A DNA stretch of 64,000 nt from Rhizobiaceae bacterium (GTDB taxonomy: Bacteria > Pseudomonadota > Alphaproteobacteria > Rhizobiales > Rhizobiaceae): assembly GCA_016742175.1 (NCBI GenBank), contig JACVCH010000006.1:1-64000 (forward strand), read 5' to 3'. The notes below the pieces were generated by a model that was not told the DNA's origin, made no database searches, and saw nothing but the letters and a program-made list of their open reading frames with translations. Both the position numbers and the translations under genes were made by a program. Positions 17,077 through 26,290 of this stretch are shown here, piece by piece; position 1 is the first letter of the stretch; every line of letters begins with the position of its first letter.

Positions 17077-20000
17077 ATGGCGCGCAAGCAGGTTACAGAT
17101 ATGTCCGCCTGGCCCTCGCTGGCCATTGAGGGCAACCTCATTGCTCCCGCGATGGTCGCCAAACTCGTCGCCTTCGAGGCCGACGAGCAGACAGAAGAGA
17201 GCTACGGTATCCGCAAGGGGCTGACGATCCGGGAGGAGATTTCTCTCGCCTTCCGTGTCGGCCAGTCGCATTTCGACGCCTTCACCAAGCTCCAGCATCC
17301 GTCAGCAGAGGCGACGCGGCGGTTCATACGCGCTTTCCTGAACGAAGCCTTCGGCTTCGCGGATTTCGTAGACGGATCCGGGGTAGTTGCGCTCATCGCC
17401 GGAGACCGGGTACCTGTTGTTGTCGTACCCCCGAGTGAATCCCTGGACCGGCGCAGCCCGACGCTTTCGACCGAGGGGTCACGATCCCCGGCCATCGCGC
17501 TGCAGGATTCGCTCAACGACCATGACGAGGTCCTCTGGGGACTGGTCACCAACGGCGCGCAGCTGCGCCTGATGCGCGACAACGCTTCGCTAACCCGGCC
17601 CGCCTATGTCGAGGCCGATCTCGCCCAGATCTTCGCCAACGAGGATGCGGCCTCATTCGCCGCGCTCTGGCTGATAATCCATCGTTCGCGCTTCGGTGTT
17701 CAGGGTGCCCCGGCAACCGACTGTGCGCTGGAACGCTGGCGCGACGCCGGCTCGCGCGAGGGCGAGGCAGCGCGGGACCGCCTGGCTGCACAAGTCGAGG
17801 TCGCCTTGCGCGTCCTCGGGTCAGGATTCCTTGAGGCCAATCCTGGACTCGCCGCGCGCCTGAAATCCGGTGAGCTGCCGCTCACCGAGTGGTTCAATGA
17901 CCTGCTGCGCCTCGTCTATCGGCTGATCTTTCTGATGGTCGCCGAGGACCGCAACCTTCTACATCCTGAGAAAGCCGACGCCGACGCCCAAAAGCTCTAT
18001 GCCAAGGGCTACGGCCTCGCAGCGCTTCGGGCACAATGCGTGCGGGCGGCCAGCTGGGATCGCTATCATGATCGCTACGAAGGCATGAAGATCGTCTTCC
18101 GCGCGCTCGCCCATGGCGAGGCCGGGCTGGCGCTTCCGGCGCTCGGCGGACTCTTCGCCGAGGACAGGTTGCCCAGCCTCGACACGGCCCGTCTCAGGAA
18201 CCGTGCCTTTATGGAGGCCGTCTATCGCCTCTCTTGGCTGCCGGACAAATCCGGCATGGTGCCGGTCAACTGGCGCGCCATGGAGACGGAGGAGCTGGGC
18301 TCGGTCTACGAATCCCTGCTCGAGCTCCAGCCGCAGCTCTCCGAAGATGGCCGCTCCCTCGCCTTCGCCTCCGAGGCGGCCGAACAGAAGGGCAACCAGC
18401 GCAAGACTACTGGCTCCTACTACACGCCCGACAGCCTCGTTCAGGCGCTGCTGGACACCGCGCTTGACCCGGTGCTCGACAGGACGGAGGCGGAGTCCGA
18501 CGATCCAGCCGCGGCCCTGCTGAAGCTATCGGTCATCGACCCGGCCTGCGGCTCCGGCCACTTCCTGCTCGCCGCCGCCCGCCGCATCGCCACGCGGCTC
18601 GCGCGGATCCGAGCCGAGGGCACGCCTTCGCTCGCCGACTTCCGCCACGCATTGCGCGACGTGGCGCGCTCCTGCATTCACGGCGTGGACCGCAACCCGA
18701 TGGCGGTGGAGCTCACCAAGGTCGCGTTGTGGATCGAGACGGTGGACCCCGGCCTGCCGCTCGGCTTCTTCGACGCGCAGATACGCTGCGGCGACGCGCT
18801 GCTCGGCGTCTTCGACCTGAAGGTGCTGGAGGAAGGCATTCCCGACGCCGCCTACAAGCCGCTGACTGGCGATGACAAGCTCGTGGCGAGGCACTATGTG
18901 GCCAAGAACCGCCGCGAAAAGACCGAGCGCGACAGGATCGCCTCCGGATTCGGCTTCAATCGCCAGCGCGATTTCACCCGCGAATTCGCGCTCCTGCGCG
19001 CCATGCCGGAGAACACGCTCGCCGAGATCGAGGCCAAGGCGGCGCGGCTGACGGCGTTAACCGGACAGGGCGCAGCGAGCTATGCGCTGGCCCGCGCTTG
19101 CGACCTCTATGTCGCCGCCTTCCTTGCGCCGAAACTCGCTCTGCCGCAGACCGTAGGCCAGGACGGCCTGCCGCGGCGCGGCGCCGAAACCGTTCCGACC
19201 TCCGGCACGGTCTGGGAACTGCTGCGCGGCGTGCAGCCTTTCGGCCTGCTGGTCCAGGAGGCGGAACGCTCGCTCGATGGTATCCGCGCCTTCCATTGGC
19301 CGTTGGAGTTCCCCGACGTGATGGGACGAGACGGGTTTGACGTGGTCTTGGGCAATCCGCCATGGGAGGTGATGCAACTCTCGGACAAGGAATACTTCGC
19401 ATCCCGCAATCCAGAAATCGCAGCTCTCGCCGGTGCAGCGCGTAAGAAGGCGATCGAAGGGCTGGAACGGAGCGATCCGACTGCATTCAAAGCTTTCGCC
19501 GTAGCTAAACGCCAGTTCGATGCCAAAAATGAGTTCGCGCGTGAATCCGGACGCTTTGACTTAACCGCGCGAGGGAAGGTCAACACATATGCCTTGTTTG
19601 CTGAGTTGTTCGCCAGTCTCGCCCTCCGCCGTGCTGGGGTGATTGTGCCGACCGGTATCGCTACAGATTTCAGCACGCGAATGTTTTTTGAAGGGCTGGT
19701 GAATGACGCACGACTTGTATCTGCATTGATGTTCGACAATGCTTGGCGGATATTTCCATCAATTCACCCTGACACGCCCTTTGTTCTTCTAACCATCGGA
19801 AAATCTGATGAGCCTGCCGAGTTTGCGTCTTACCTTCTTTCCACAGAACATATGGGCGATAAGGAACGCCGATACTCTCTGAGCGCCGATCAAATTCGGT
19901 CTATCAACCCGAACACGAGAACCGCACCTCTGTTCCGTTCCCGTGCCGATGCTGAACTAACTGCGAAGATTTATACCAATGTTCCTGTCTTGATTGAGGA

Positions 20001-21519
20001 GTGCGATAACGCACAGGGCAATCTTTGGGGGGTAGAGTTCCGGCAAGGACTATTTAATATGACCTCGGACTCGCATTTGTTTCGCACAGCTTCGCAGTTG
20101 CTGGCGTACGACTTCGTGCGTGACGGTACAGTCTGGTTTAATGGCACAGAACGTTACATGCCGCTCCTCGAAGCGAAGATGATCCATCAGTTCGATCATC
20201 GCTGGGGAGGCTATGCCGAAAATGGCAGCGACAGTTCCGATTTGGGTGCCAGCGAGAAGTCCGATCCAAGTTGCGAGCCTATGCCTCGATATTGGGTATC
20301 AAAGGATCAGGTTCTTTCACAGGTGAGACAGGTCGGCTGGAAAGCCAATTGGTTCCTTGGGCATCGAGGTCTCACCAATGCTACGAATGAGAGAACATTC
20401 ATAACTGCTGTTTTTCCGCTAGCTGGCGTCGGCCACAGTCTCCCAGTTTGGATTCTTCCCGGATCAATCGGAGCGGCGTCTATTGCAGGACTCTATGCCA
20501 ACACAAACAGTTTGGTAGTCGATTTTGCTGCACGGCAGAAGGTTGGCGGCACCAATCTCAGCTTTTTCTTCGTGTATCAATTTCCTATCCTTGGCCCCGA
20601 CTTTTACACTGAACCACGCCTCTCCTTTGTTGTGCCCCGCGTCCTGGAGCTTACCTACACCGCCCATGCACTTGCTCCCTTTGCGCGGGACCTCGACTAT
20701 GACGGGCCGCCCTTTGACTGGGACGAGGATCGCCGCAGGCATCTGCGCGCCGATCTCGACGCCTTCTACGCCCGCGCCTACGGTCTCACCCGCGACGAGC
20801 TACGCTACATTCTCGACCCCGCCGACGTGAAGGGGGCGGACTACCCGTCCGAAACCTTCCGCGTCCTGAAGGAAAAGGAAATCCGCCAACACGGCGAATA
20901 CCGCACCCGCCGCCTCGTGCTCGAAGCCTGGGACCGGATGGAGGCGGACGGAACATTTGCAAATCTGGCGCTCGGTGCTGGCAAAGACGAAGAACCGGCA
21001 GCTCGTGTCGTGCAGCGGCCTGTTCTTGCGCACCTACCGGATCAAGCCTTGGCACGGTCTCACCCGCAACTGAACGACGCCGGCGCGGCACTGACTGCGG
21101 TCCTGAAGGCACTCGATGGCCCGACTCCGAGCCGAACCGTGCGGCTTGCGGTCGTCATGATGCTCGAACCTCACCTATTAAACCCCCTGCTGCCTGACAT
21201 GGAAGCGCGCGAATGGCGTCGCCTCGTGGGACAGGAAGCCGAGCCTCGTTCCGGCAACGTCGTAGGATTCGCGACGCGGACCAACCGGGGCTGGGGCACT
21301 GCCGTGACCGGCCATCGCGGCAACGGCCGTCTCATCCAAGACACGGCCGCCGGCACATGGGCGCCTGGCCCGGGTCTGAACGCATTCGATACATCCGGAT
21401 GGCCGGACGGCCGGGCAGGATTCGTGTTGGAGAAACTGGGGACGATAGACCTAGAGACGACCCTCACTTCCCTGCCGGACGAGATACGAGGTTGGGTCAG
21501 GGATGCCACAGCAGCATGA
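17077..21519 (+). CDS. Large Eco57I-type N6-adenine DNA methyltransferase
   Basis: A 1480-residue protein expected to methylate adenine using S-adenosylmethionine. Motif I DPACGSGHFLL lies near residue 488 and catalytic motif IV NPPW near 760. The N-terminal 400 residues (VLWGLVTNGAQLRLM, FMVAEDRNLL) resemble the specificity and helical region of type IIG-like and BREX/DISARM methylases. The C-terminal region carries YGLTRDELRYILDPADV and GEYRTRRLVLEAWDRM. A nuclease motif at the N-terminus is not evident. It starts three bases after the SNF2 gene. In DISARM the methylase marks host DNA to spare it from the system; the same use here is inference. Base composition dips between about 19480 and 20640, possibly a swapped recognition segment. 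Confidence 0.9.
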   Translation: MARKQVTDMSAWPSLAIEGNLIAPAMVAKLVAFEADEQTEESYGIRKGLTIREEISLAFRVGQSHFDAFTKLQHPSAEATRRFIRAFLNEAFGFADFVDGSGVVALIAGDRVPVVVVPPSESLDRRSPTLSTEGSRSPAIALQDSLNDHDEVLWGLVTNGAQLRLMRDNASLTRPAYVEADLAQIFANEDAASFAALWLIIHRSRFGVQGAPATDCALERWRDAGSREGEAARDRLAAQVEVALRVLGSGFLEANPGLAARLKSGELPLTEWFNDLLRLVYRLIFLMVAEDRNLLHPEKADADAQKLYAKGYGLAALRAQCVRAASWDRYHDRYEGMKIVFRALAHGEAGLALPALGGLFAEDRLPSLDTARLRNRAFMEAVYRLSWLPDKSGMVPVNWRAMETEELGSVYESLLELQPQLSEDGRSLAFASEAAEQKGNQRKTTGSYYTPDSLVQALLDTALDPVLDRTEAESDDPAAALLKLSVIDPACGSGHFLLAAARRIATRLARIRAEGTPSLADFRHALRDVARSCIHGVDRNPMAVELTKVALWIETVDPGLPLGFFDAQIRCGDALLGVFDLKVLEEGIPDAAYKPLTGDDKLVARHYVAKNRREKTERDRIASGFGFNRQRDFTREFALLRAMPENTLAEIEAKAARLTALTGQGAASYALARACDLYVAAFLAPKLALPQTVGQDGLPRRGAETVPTSGTVWELLRGVQPFGLLVQEAERSLDGIRAFHWPLEFPDVMGRDGFDVVLGNPPWEVMQLSDKEYFASRNPEIAALAGAARKKAIEGLERSDPTAFKAFAVAKRQFDAKNEFARESGRFDLTARGKVNTYALFAELFASLALRRAGVIVPTGIATDFSTRMFFEGLVNDARLVSALMFDNAWRIFPSIHPDTPFVLLTIGKSDEPAEFASYLLSTEHMGDKERRYSLSADQIRSINPNTRTAPLFRSRADAELTAKIYTNVPVLIEECDNAQGNLWGVEFRQGLFNMTSDSHLFRTASQLLAYDFVRDGTVWFNGTERYMPLLEAKMIHQFDHRWGGYAENGSDSSDLGASEKSDPSCEPMPRYWVSKDQVLSQVRQVGWKANWFLGHRGLTNATNERTFITAVFPLAGVGHSLPVWILPGSIGAASIAGLYANTNSLVVDFAARQKVGGTNLSFFFVYQFPILGPDFYTEPRLSFVVPRVLELTYTAHALAPFARDLDYDGPPFDWDEDRRRHLRADLDAFYARAYGLTRDELRYILDPADVKGADYPSETFRVLKEKEIRQHGEYRTRRLVLEAWDRMEADGTFANLALGAGKDEEPAARVVQRPVLAHLPDQALARSHPQLNDAGAALTAVLKALDGPTPSRTVRLAVVMMLEPHLLNPLLPDMEAREWRRLVGQEAEPRSGNVVGFATRTNRGWGTAVTGHRGNGRLIQDTAAGTWAPGPGLNAFDTSGWPDGRAGFVLEKLGTIDLETTLTSLPDEIRGWVRDATAA

Positions 21520-23485
21520 GATGTTCGCACAATCCAAACTGAGCCTGACGGTTCCGTCAGGCTCGAAGGAGCCGCGCCTATGGGTACGTCGGCTCGTCAT
21601 TTGGGAGGCGCCCGGAGGAGAGAAACTCCGCGACGTCTGGCTGCGTCCGGGTCTGAACATCATATGGTCGCCTGACGGGTTAGAGGATAGACAATTACCG
21701 GGAAGCACACGGTCGATCGGCCACGGCAGTGGCAAGACGCTCTTTTGCCGTCTGATCCGATACTGCCTTGGTGAACAGCGTTTCGCTGACGAGGTTCAGC
21801 GCGAGCGCATCGCCATCGCCTTCCCGAACGGGATCGTCGGTGCCGAGGTGATTCTGGATGGAGTCTGCTGGGCAATTCTGCGTCCCTTGGGCCTCCGGCG
21901 ACGGCATGTGGCCGTCCCCGACGGAAACCTCGATGAAATCGCGGCCGGGGATGGCACCGCGACAAGCATCGATCCTCTCATCGACGCGATCGAGCAGAGC
22001 ATCCTGACACCCTCAGCGGCCAGCCTCGCCCGCCTTCAGCCCGGCCAGAAAGCCTGGCCGATTGCCCTGACCTGGCTGACTCGCGATCAAGAGTGCCGCT
22101 TCGATGACGTTCTCGATTGGCGGTCCCCCGCGTCGGGATCGGATGCTCCGCTGCCAGCCAGCGGACGCGAAGTCGGTCCTCGTCGGGAGGCGCTGCGCGC
22201 ATTCATGATGGCGATCACAGAGGCGGAGCAGGAAACGCGTCGCGAGGAGGAGAAGACCCGGGTAGCCCTGACAGAGGCCGAACGGACGCTCGCTCACCTC
22301 GACTGGGACATCGGTCGCCGGATGAAGCGACTGGTCGGCCAACTGGATCTCCCAGGGGATACGTTCCCGGATATGCCGCTCCTTCAGGACGTCTTCAAAC
22401 GAGCATCCGGCGAACGGCTCAGTGCCGCTGCCAGCCTTCCTAGGGGCGATGTCGCCGAACTGGCTGAGGCCCGCAGGCTGCTTCATGAGGCCCGAGAAGA
22501 ATTCCTGCGAGACGACGAGGAACGGGTCCGGATCGAGACCCAGCTACCGCTTGCGAGCCAGGTTCTGACTCTGCTCAACAGCGAAGTGCCGGGGCTCTCT
22601 TTCGCTGTGGGAAATGCGGGCAGTCAGGTGTGTCCCATCTGCGAAGTTCCCATCGACCGGATCCTCGCGACCCAGTGCGGGCTCTCGCACAAGCTTCATG
22701 ACGAGGCTCAGTGCCGCGCCCGCTTGGAAGCCGCGCGGCAGGCGGTTACGGACCAACAGGCTGCGATCGGCGAGCTAACCGACCGCCTTAAGAAGCTCCA
22801 ACCTGTACTTGCGCTCGTGCGGCAGCGACTGGAAAGGGCCGAGCATCGGGTGCGCAGCATCGAGACCGTTAACGATACGCGGTCATCGTCCTGGCGAGCG
22901 GCCACGCGGCTGCAGGAAGACGTCGACCGTTTTGCCGAGTTGTTGGGTGAGCGCGAGGACGTGAAGAAGAGCCTGCGCAGGCTTGAAGTCAAACTCACGG
23001 CAGAACGGGATAGGCTCGCCGCCTTTCGCGATAAACAGGCGGTGACGTTCGCCAGAATCTCGGAAAAGTTCGCGGGCATTATTCGACACCTGCTGGCCGA
23101 GGAGGCGAAGGGGACCGTCGTCCTTACTGGCACCGGGCTGGACATCTCCGTCGATCTGGATGGCGACCGTCGGACAGCCGCAATCGAGTCCTTGAAGGTG
23201 CTCGCATTTGATCTCGCATGCCTGTGCCTCAGCGCCGAGGGGGCCACGCGTGTTCCGGCATTTCTGATCCACGACAGCCCGCGCGAAGCGGACCTTAGTC
23301 TGATCATATATGATGAGCTCTTCAGCCTCGTCCGCGAGTTGGAGCAGGCGACCGAGACGCCGTCGTTCCAGTACATCGTCACCACGACGACCCCGCCGCC
23401 GGAAGGGTTTCAGGAGAAACCCTGGCTGATCGAATCCTTGCGTGGTGCCCCGGCATCCGAACGCCTCATGCGGCGCGACCTGTAG
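21503..23485 (+). CDS. Coiled-coil ATPase with CPxC motif (Rad50/DUF2326-like)
   Basis: A 660-residue SMC-like protein. It has an N-terminal Walker A GHGSGKT near residues 73-79, a long charged helical region broken in the middle by CPICEVPIDR and nearby Cys/His (about residues 377-395), a second helical stretch, and an aspartate-containing C-terminal Walker B-like segment PAFLIHDSPREADLS near 585. The layout of head, coil, CPxC hook, coil, head matches Rad50-like proteins and the DUF2326/DUF3732 families. The start overlaps the methylase by 17 bases, so it belongs to the same operon. DNA-end or invading-DNA sensing is a reasonable inference. It is not part of canonical DISARM or Druantia. 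Confidence 0.85.
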   Translation: MPQQHEMFAQSKLSLTVPSGSKEPRLWVRRLVIWEAPGGEKLRDVWLRPGLNIIWSPDGLEDRQLPGSTRSIGHGSGKTLFCRLIRYCLGEQRFADEVQRERIAIAFPNGIVGAEVILDGVCWAILRPLGLRRRHVAVPDGNLDEIAAGDGTATSIDPLIDAIEQSILTPSAASLARLQPGQKAWPIALTWLTRDQECRFDDVLDWRSPASGSDAPLPASGREVGPRREALRAFMMAITEAEQETRREEEKTRVALTEAERTLAHLDWDIGRRMKRLVGQLDLPGDTFPDMPLLQDVFKRASGERLSAAASLPRGDVAELAEARRLLHEAREEFLRDDEERVRIETQLPLASQVLTLLNSEVPGLSFAVGNAGSQVCPICEVPIDRILATQCGLSHKLHDEAQCRARLEAARQAVTDQQAAIGELTDRLKKLQPVLALVRQRLERAEHRVRSIETVNDTRSSSWRAATRLQEDVDRFAELLGEREDVKKSLRRLEVKLTAERDRLAAFRDKQAVTFARISEKFAGIIRHLLAEEAKGTVVLTGTGLDISVDLDGDRRTAAIESLKVLAFDLACLCLSAEGATRVPAFLIHDSPREADLSLIIYDELFSLVRELEQATETPSFQYIVTTTTPPPEGFQEKPWLIESLRGAPASERLMRRDL

Positions 23486-23581
23486 GGTTAGATTCGAGGT
23501 GATACGGGGAAAACTCCGCGATGGTGATGGAGACGGGGGTTTCGTCCTGCGGCTGTAGGACGTTTGTCTATGGGGGATTGA

Positions 23582-25468
23582 ATGCAGGTTGGAATGGTCA
23601 ATGTTCAGCGGCTCTTTGGTCGCGAGGTGCACTATGCGGTGCCGCTCTACCAGCGGCCTTATGTCTGGAACGAGCCGGATCAATGGCGACCGTTGTGGGA
23701 TGATCTCCAGCCCTTGGCCGAGATGGTGGCGAACGGCCAGCAGGGGCGCGCGCACTTCATGGGTGCCTCGGTCCAGGAACCGATCGCGGTCCCATCAGGC
23801 GCGACCGAAACGCGGCGGGTAATCGATGGCCAGCAGCGTTTGACGACGCTGCAGATGCTTCTAAAGGCGTTTCGGGACGTCGCCTTCGCACGCGGCCACG
23901 CGCCTCATGCCAAGGCGATCGACAAGCTGCTGAGGAACGATGATCCGCTGATCGCTGATGCGCCCAAGCGGCTGAAGCTGTGGCCGACCCGGACCGACCA
24001 GCAGGATTACCAGCATGTGATGGACGCCGCCTGTCCCGCTGAATTGCTGCAGGCACTCGGCAAACCCGGCGCGCCCTATCCGCTCAAGAACCACACCATC
24101 GCCAATGCCTATCTGTTCTTCCACAAGGAGATCGACGCCTGGCTCACAGCAGAGCAGGCCGATCTCGCGTCCCGCGTAACGGGACTATACGGAGCCATCC
24201 GCGACCAACTCCGGCTCGTGGTGATCGACCTCGATGAGAAGGACGATGCTCAGGCGATCTTCGAGACGCTGAACGCACGAGGAGCGCCGCTGCTCTCGGC
24301 CGATCTCGTGAAGAATTCGTTGCTGGGGCGACTGCCGCCGGACAAGGCGGATGAGGCATACAGGAAATACTGGCAGGCCTTCGACAGCGACGGTGCATTC
24401 TGGCGCGAGTTGATCGGCCGCGGCCATGCGCAGCGAGCTCGCATCGAAACCTTCCTTCAGCACGCGCTTACGCTACTCACCGGAGAGATCGTCAGTCCCG
24501 GTCATCTCTACAACGCCTACCTTGACTATGCCGAAACGCCAGCGGCCGGGACGGCGCTAGATGTGCTCGCCCGGTTCAAGCGGCTGGGTGACATCTATCG
24601 ACGGCTCCTGCAGCCACAGACGGACGAACGGCTCGCCCGCTTCTTCTACCGCCTGCACACCTTAGACGTGGTGACGGCATGGCCCTTCATCTTGGCACTT
24701 TACGACCGTCACGAGGATCGGCCGGATCTGGTTCGGGATGTCCTGATTGATCTCGAGTCCTATCTCGTCCGACGCATGGTCTGCCGCCTGAGCACGAGGG
24801 GCTACGGCACGGTATTTGCCGCGCTGACTGGGGTGGTTACGGCTGGGCAGGACGACGTTGTCGCCGCGGTCCGGGGTGCCTTGCTGGAGGGTGACGCGGA
24901 AGTCGATCGGATGCCGAGCGACACCGAATTCGAGCATGCTTGGGTCACGAACAAGCTCTACGAGAACCTGACGCGGCCGCGCTTGCGTTTCCTGCTGGAG
25001 GCGGTGGAAGAGGCGTTGCGCACCGGATTCGCCGAAGAGACGGCCCCCCCGCGCAATCTGACCATCGAGCACGTCATGCCACAAGGCTGGCGTGAGCATT
25101 GGCCGCTTGCGGGCGGCGCAACGGCAGAGCATCGCGATCGCACGGTCCAAACCATCGGCAATCTCACGCTGCTCACAAGGAGGTTCAATCCCTACCAGTC
25201 CAACCGTCCTTGGGTTGACGGGAAAACCCCTGAAAGTGGCAAGCGCGCCAATCTGGATGCGCACACCGTGCTCGTGATGAACCGCGGGCTTTGCGATCGC
25301 GCCGACTGGACAGAGAACGACATAGAGGAACGTGCGACACAGTTGTTCGAACTGGCCAAGGCGACCTGGCCACTGCCGTCGCAACCGAACCTGCAAACAT
25401 TCGACACAGCGCAACCGCATCAACCCAGGTCCCACGCCGCATCGGCCACAAGCGGGTCCGAGACATGA
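23582..25468 (+). CDS. GmrSD-type restriction endonuclease (DUF262 + DUF1524)
   Basis: A 628-residue single-chain protein. The DUF262 domain shows YQRPYVWNE (about residues 23-31) and the DGQQR motif (about 83-87), a ParB/Srx-like NTPase fold. The C-terminal DUF1524 domain shows IEHVMPQ (about 495-501) and NLTLLT plus N-x-x-x-S-N, a His-Me finger nuclease. This is the fused form of the type IV GmrSD enzymes that cleave DNA with modified cytosines. It follows the previous operon after a 96-base gap, so it may have its own promoter, and is coupled by ATGA to an HNH gene. Confidence 0.9.
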   Translation: MQVGMVNVQRLFGREVHYAVPLYQRPYVWNEPDQWRPLWDDLQPLAEMVANGQQGRAHFMGASVQEPIAVPSGATETRRVIDGQQRLTTLQMLLKAFRDVAFARGHAPHAKAIDKLLRNDDPLIADAPKRLKLWPTRTDQQDYQHVMDAACPAELLQALGKPGAPYPLKNHTIANAYLFFHKEIDAWLTAEQADLASRVTGLYGAIRDQLRLVVIDLDEKDDAQAIFETLNARGAPLLSADLVKNSLLGRLPPDKADEAYRKYWQAFDSDGAFWRELIGRGHAQRARIETFLQHALTLLTGEIVSPGHLYNAYLDYAETPAAGTALDVLARFKRLGDIYRRLLQPQTDERLARFFYRLHTLDVVTAWPFILALYDRHEDRPDLVRDVLIDLESYLVRRMVCRLSTRGYGTVFAALTGVVTAGQDDVVAAVRGALLEGDAEVDRMPSDTEFEHAWVTNKLYENLTRPRLRFLLEAVEEALRTGFAEETAPPRNLTIEHVMPQGWREHWPLAGGATAEHRDRTVQTIGNLTLLTRRFNPYQSNRPWVDGKTPESGKRANLDAHTVLVMNRGLCDRADWTENDIEERATQLFELAKATWPLPSQPNLQTFDTAQPHQPRSHAASATSGSET

Positions 25469-26220
25469 TCGAGGCCCCGCAGGGTTTCGTCGTAGCAGAG
25501 GAATGTCGGAAGCTGGCATGGCAGAATGGCTATCGTAGGCCGATCGGCGAGCGTGATGGCTGGGCTGGGTTCGAGTCCACCACCGCCCAAGGCACGATCC
25601 ACCTGGCCGCGGCTTCTACGTCAGGACCCTGGTTCCTGGCGCTGGACCATCCAGGCATCGTTGCCGAACTGAGCGTGGGGGCGGCCGAGATGCCCGGTCC
25701 CGGACTGGCGCGCTATACCTTCGAGACACTTGGTGGGCTGTATGCGGTAGTGCCGCGTGTCTACGAGCTCGGTGTCAGCCTGCCCGACGCGCCGCTCGAC
25801 GCCTTTCAGGCTGCAACCCGCGGTCTTCCCGCGACCACGGAGGCCGAGCGCCTCGTCGTCCGGCGTATCGGCCAGGACATCTTTCGCGACCGCCTCCTGG
25901 CTTACTGGCGGGGCTGCTGTCCGCTAACGGGCATCACCGATAGATCGCTGCTGCGCGCCTCGCACATCGTCCCTTGGGCGGCTTGCGTGACAGACACCGA
26001 GCGCCTGGACGTGCACAACGGTCTGCTGCTCTCGGCGCTGTGGGACGCTGCGTTCGATAAGGGTCTCGTCACTTTCGACCAGGAGGGTCGTCCTCAGTTC
26101 TCGCCCGCACTTAGTCAAGCTGCGCGAGCCGAGTTAAGGTGGCGCGATGCCGTTCCGCTTACAGCTATGCACGAGCAACGCCTTGCATGGCATCGGATTT
26201 CACACTTCATAGCGACATAA
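25465..26220 (+). CDS. HNH endonuclease coupled to the GmrSD-like gene
   Basis: A 251-residue protein starting in an ATGA overlap with the preceding gene. The C-terminal third has the HNH_2-type signature: GCCPLTG (about residues 151-157), ASHIVPWA (about 170-177) and NGLLLSALWDAAFDKGL (about 186-202). The N-terminal 140 residues have no domain that I can name and may recognise a DNA mark. HNH proteins of this kind often accompany type IV or modification-dependent restriction genes. A joint role with the GmrSD-like enzyme is inferred from coupling. Confidence 0.87.
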   Translation: MIEAPQGFVVAEECRKLAWQNGYRRPIGERDGWAGFESTTAQGTIHLAAASTSGPWFLALDHPGIVAELSVGAAEMPGPGLARYTFETLGGLYAVVPRVYELGVSLPDAPLDAFQAATRGLPATTEAERLVVRRIGQDIFRDRLLAYWRGCCPLTGITDRSLLRASHIVPWAACVTDTERLDVHNGLLLSALWDAAFDKGLVTFDQEGRPQFSPALSQAARAELRWRDAVPLTAMHEQRLAWHRISHFIAT

Positions 26221-26290
26221 CAGCTTAGATTCACGGATCGAAAATATATAGATAAACTGACGAAATAGTTGGGTTGGAGATGCGCTATCC

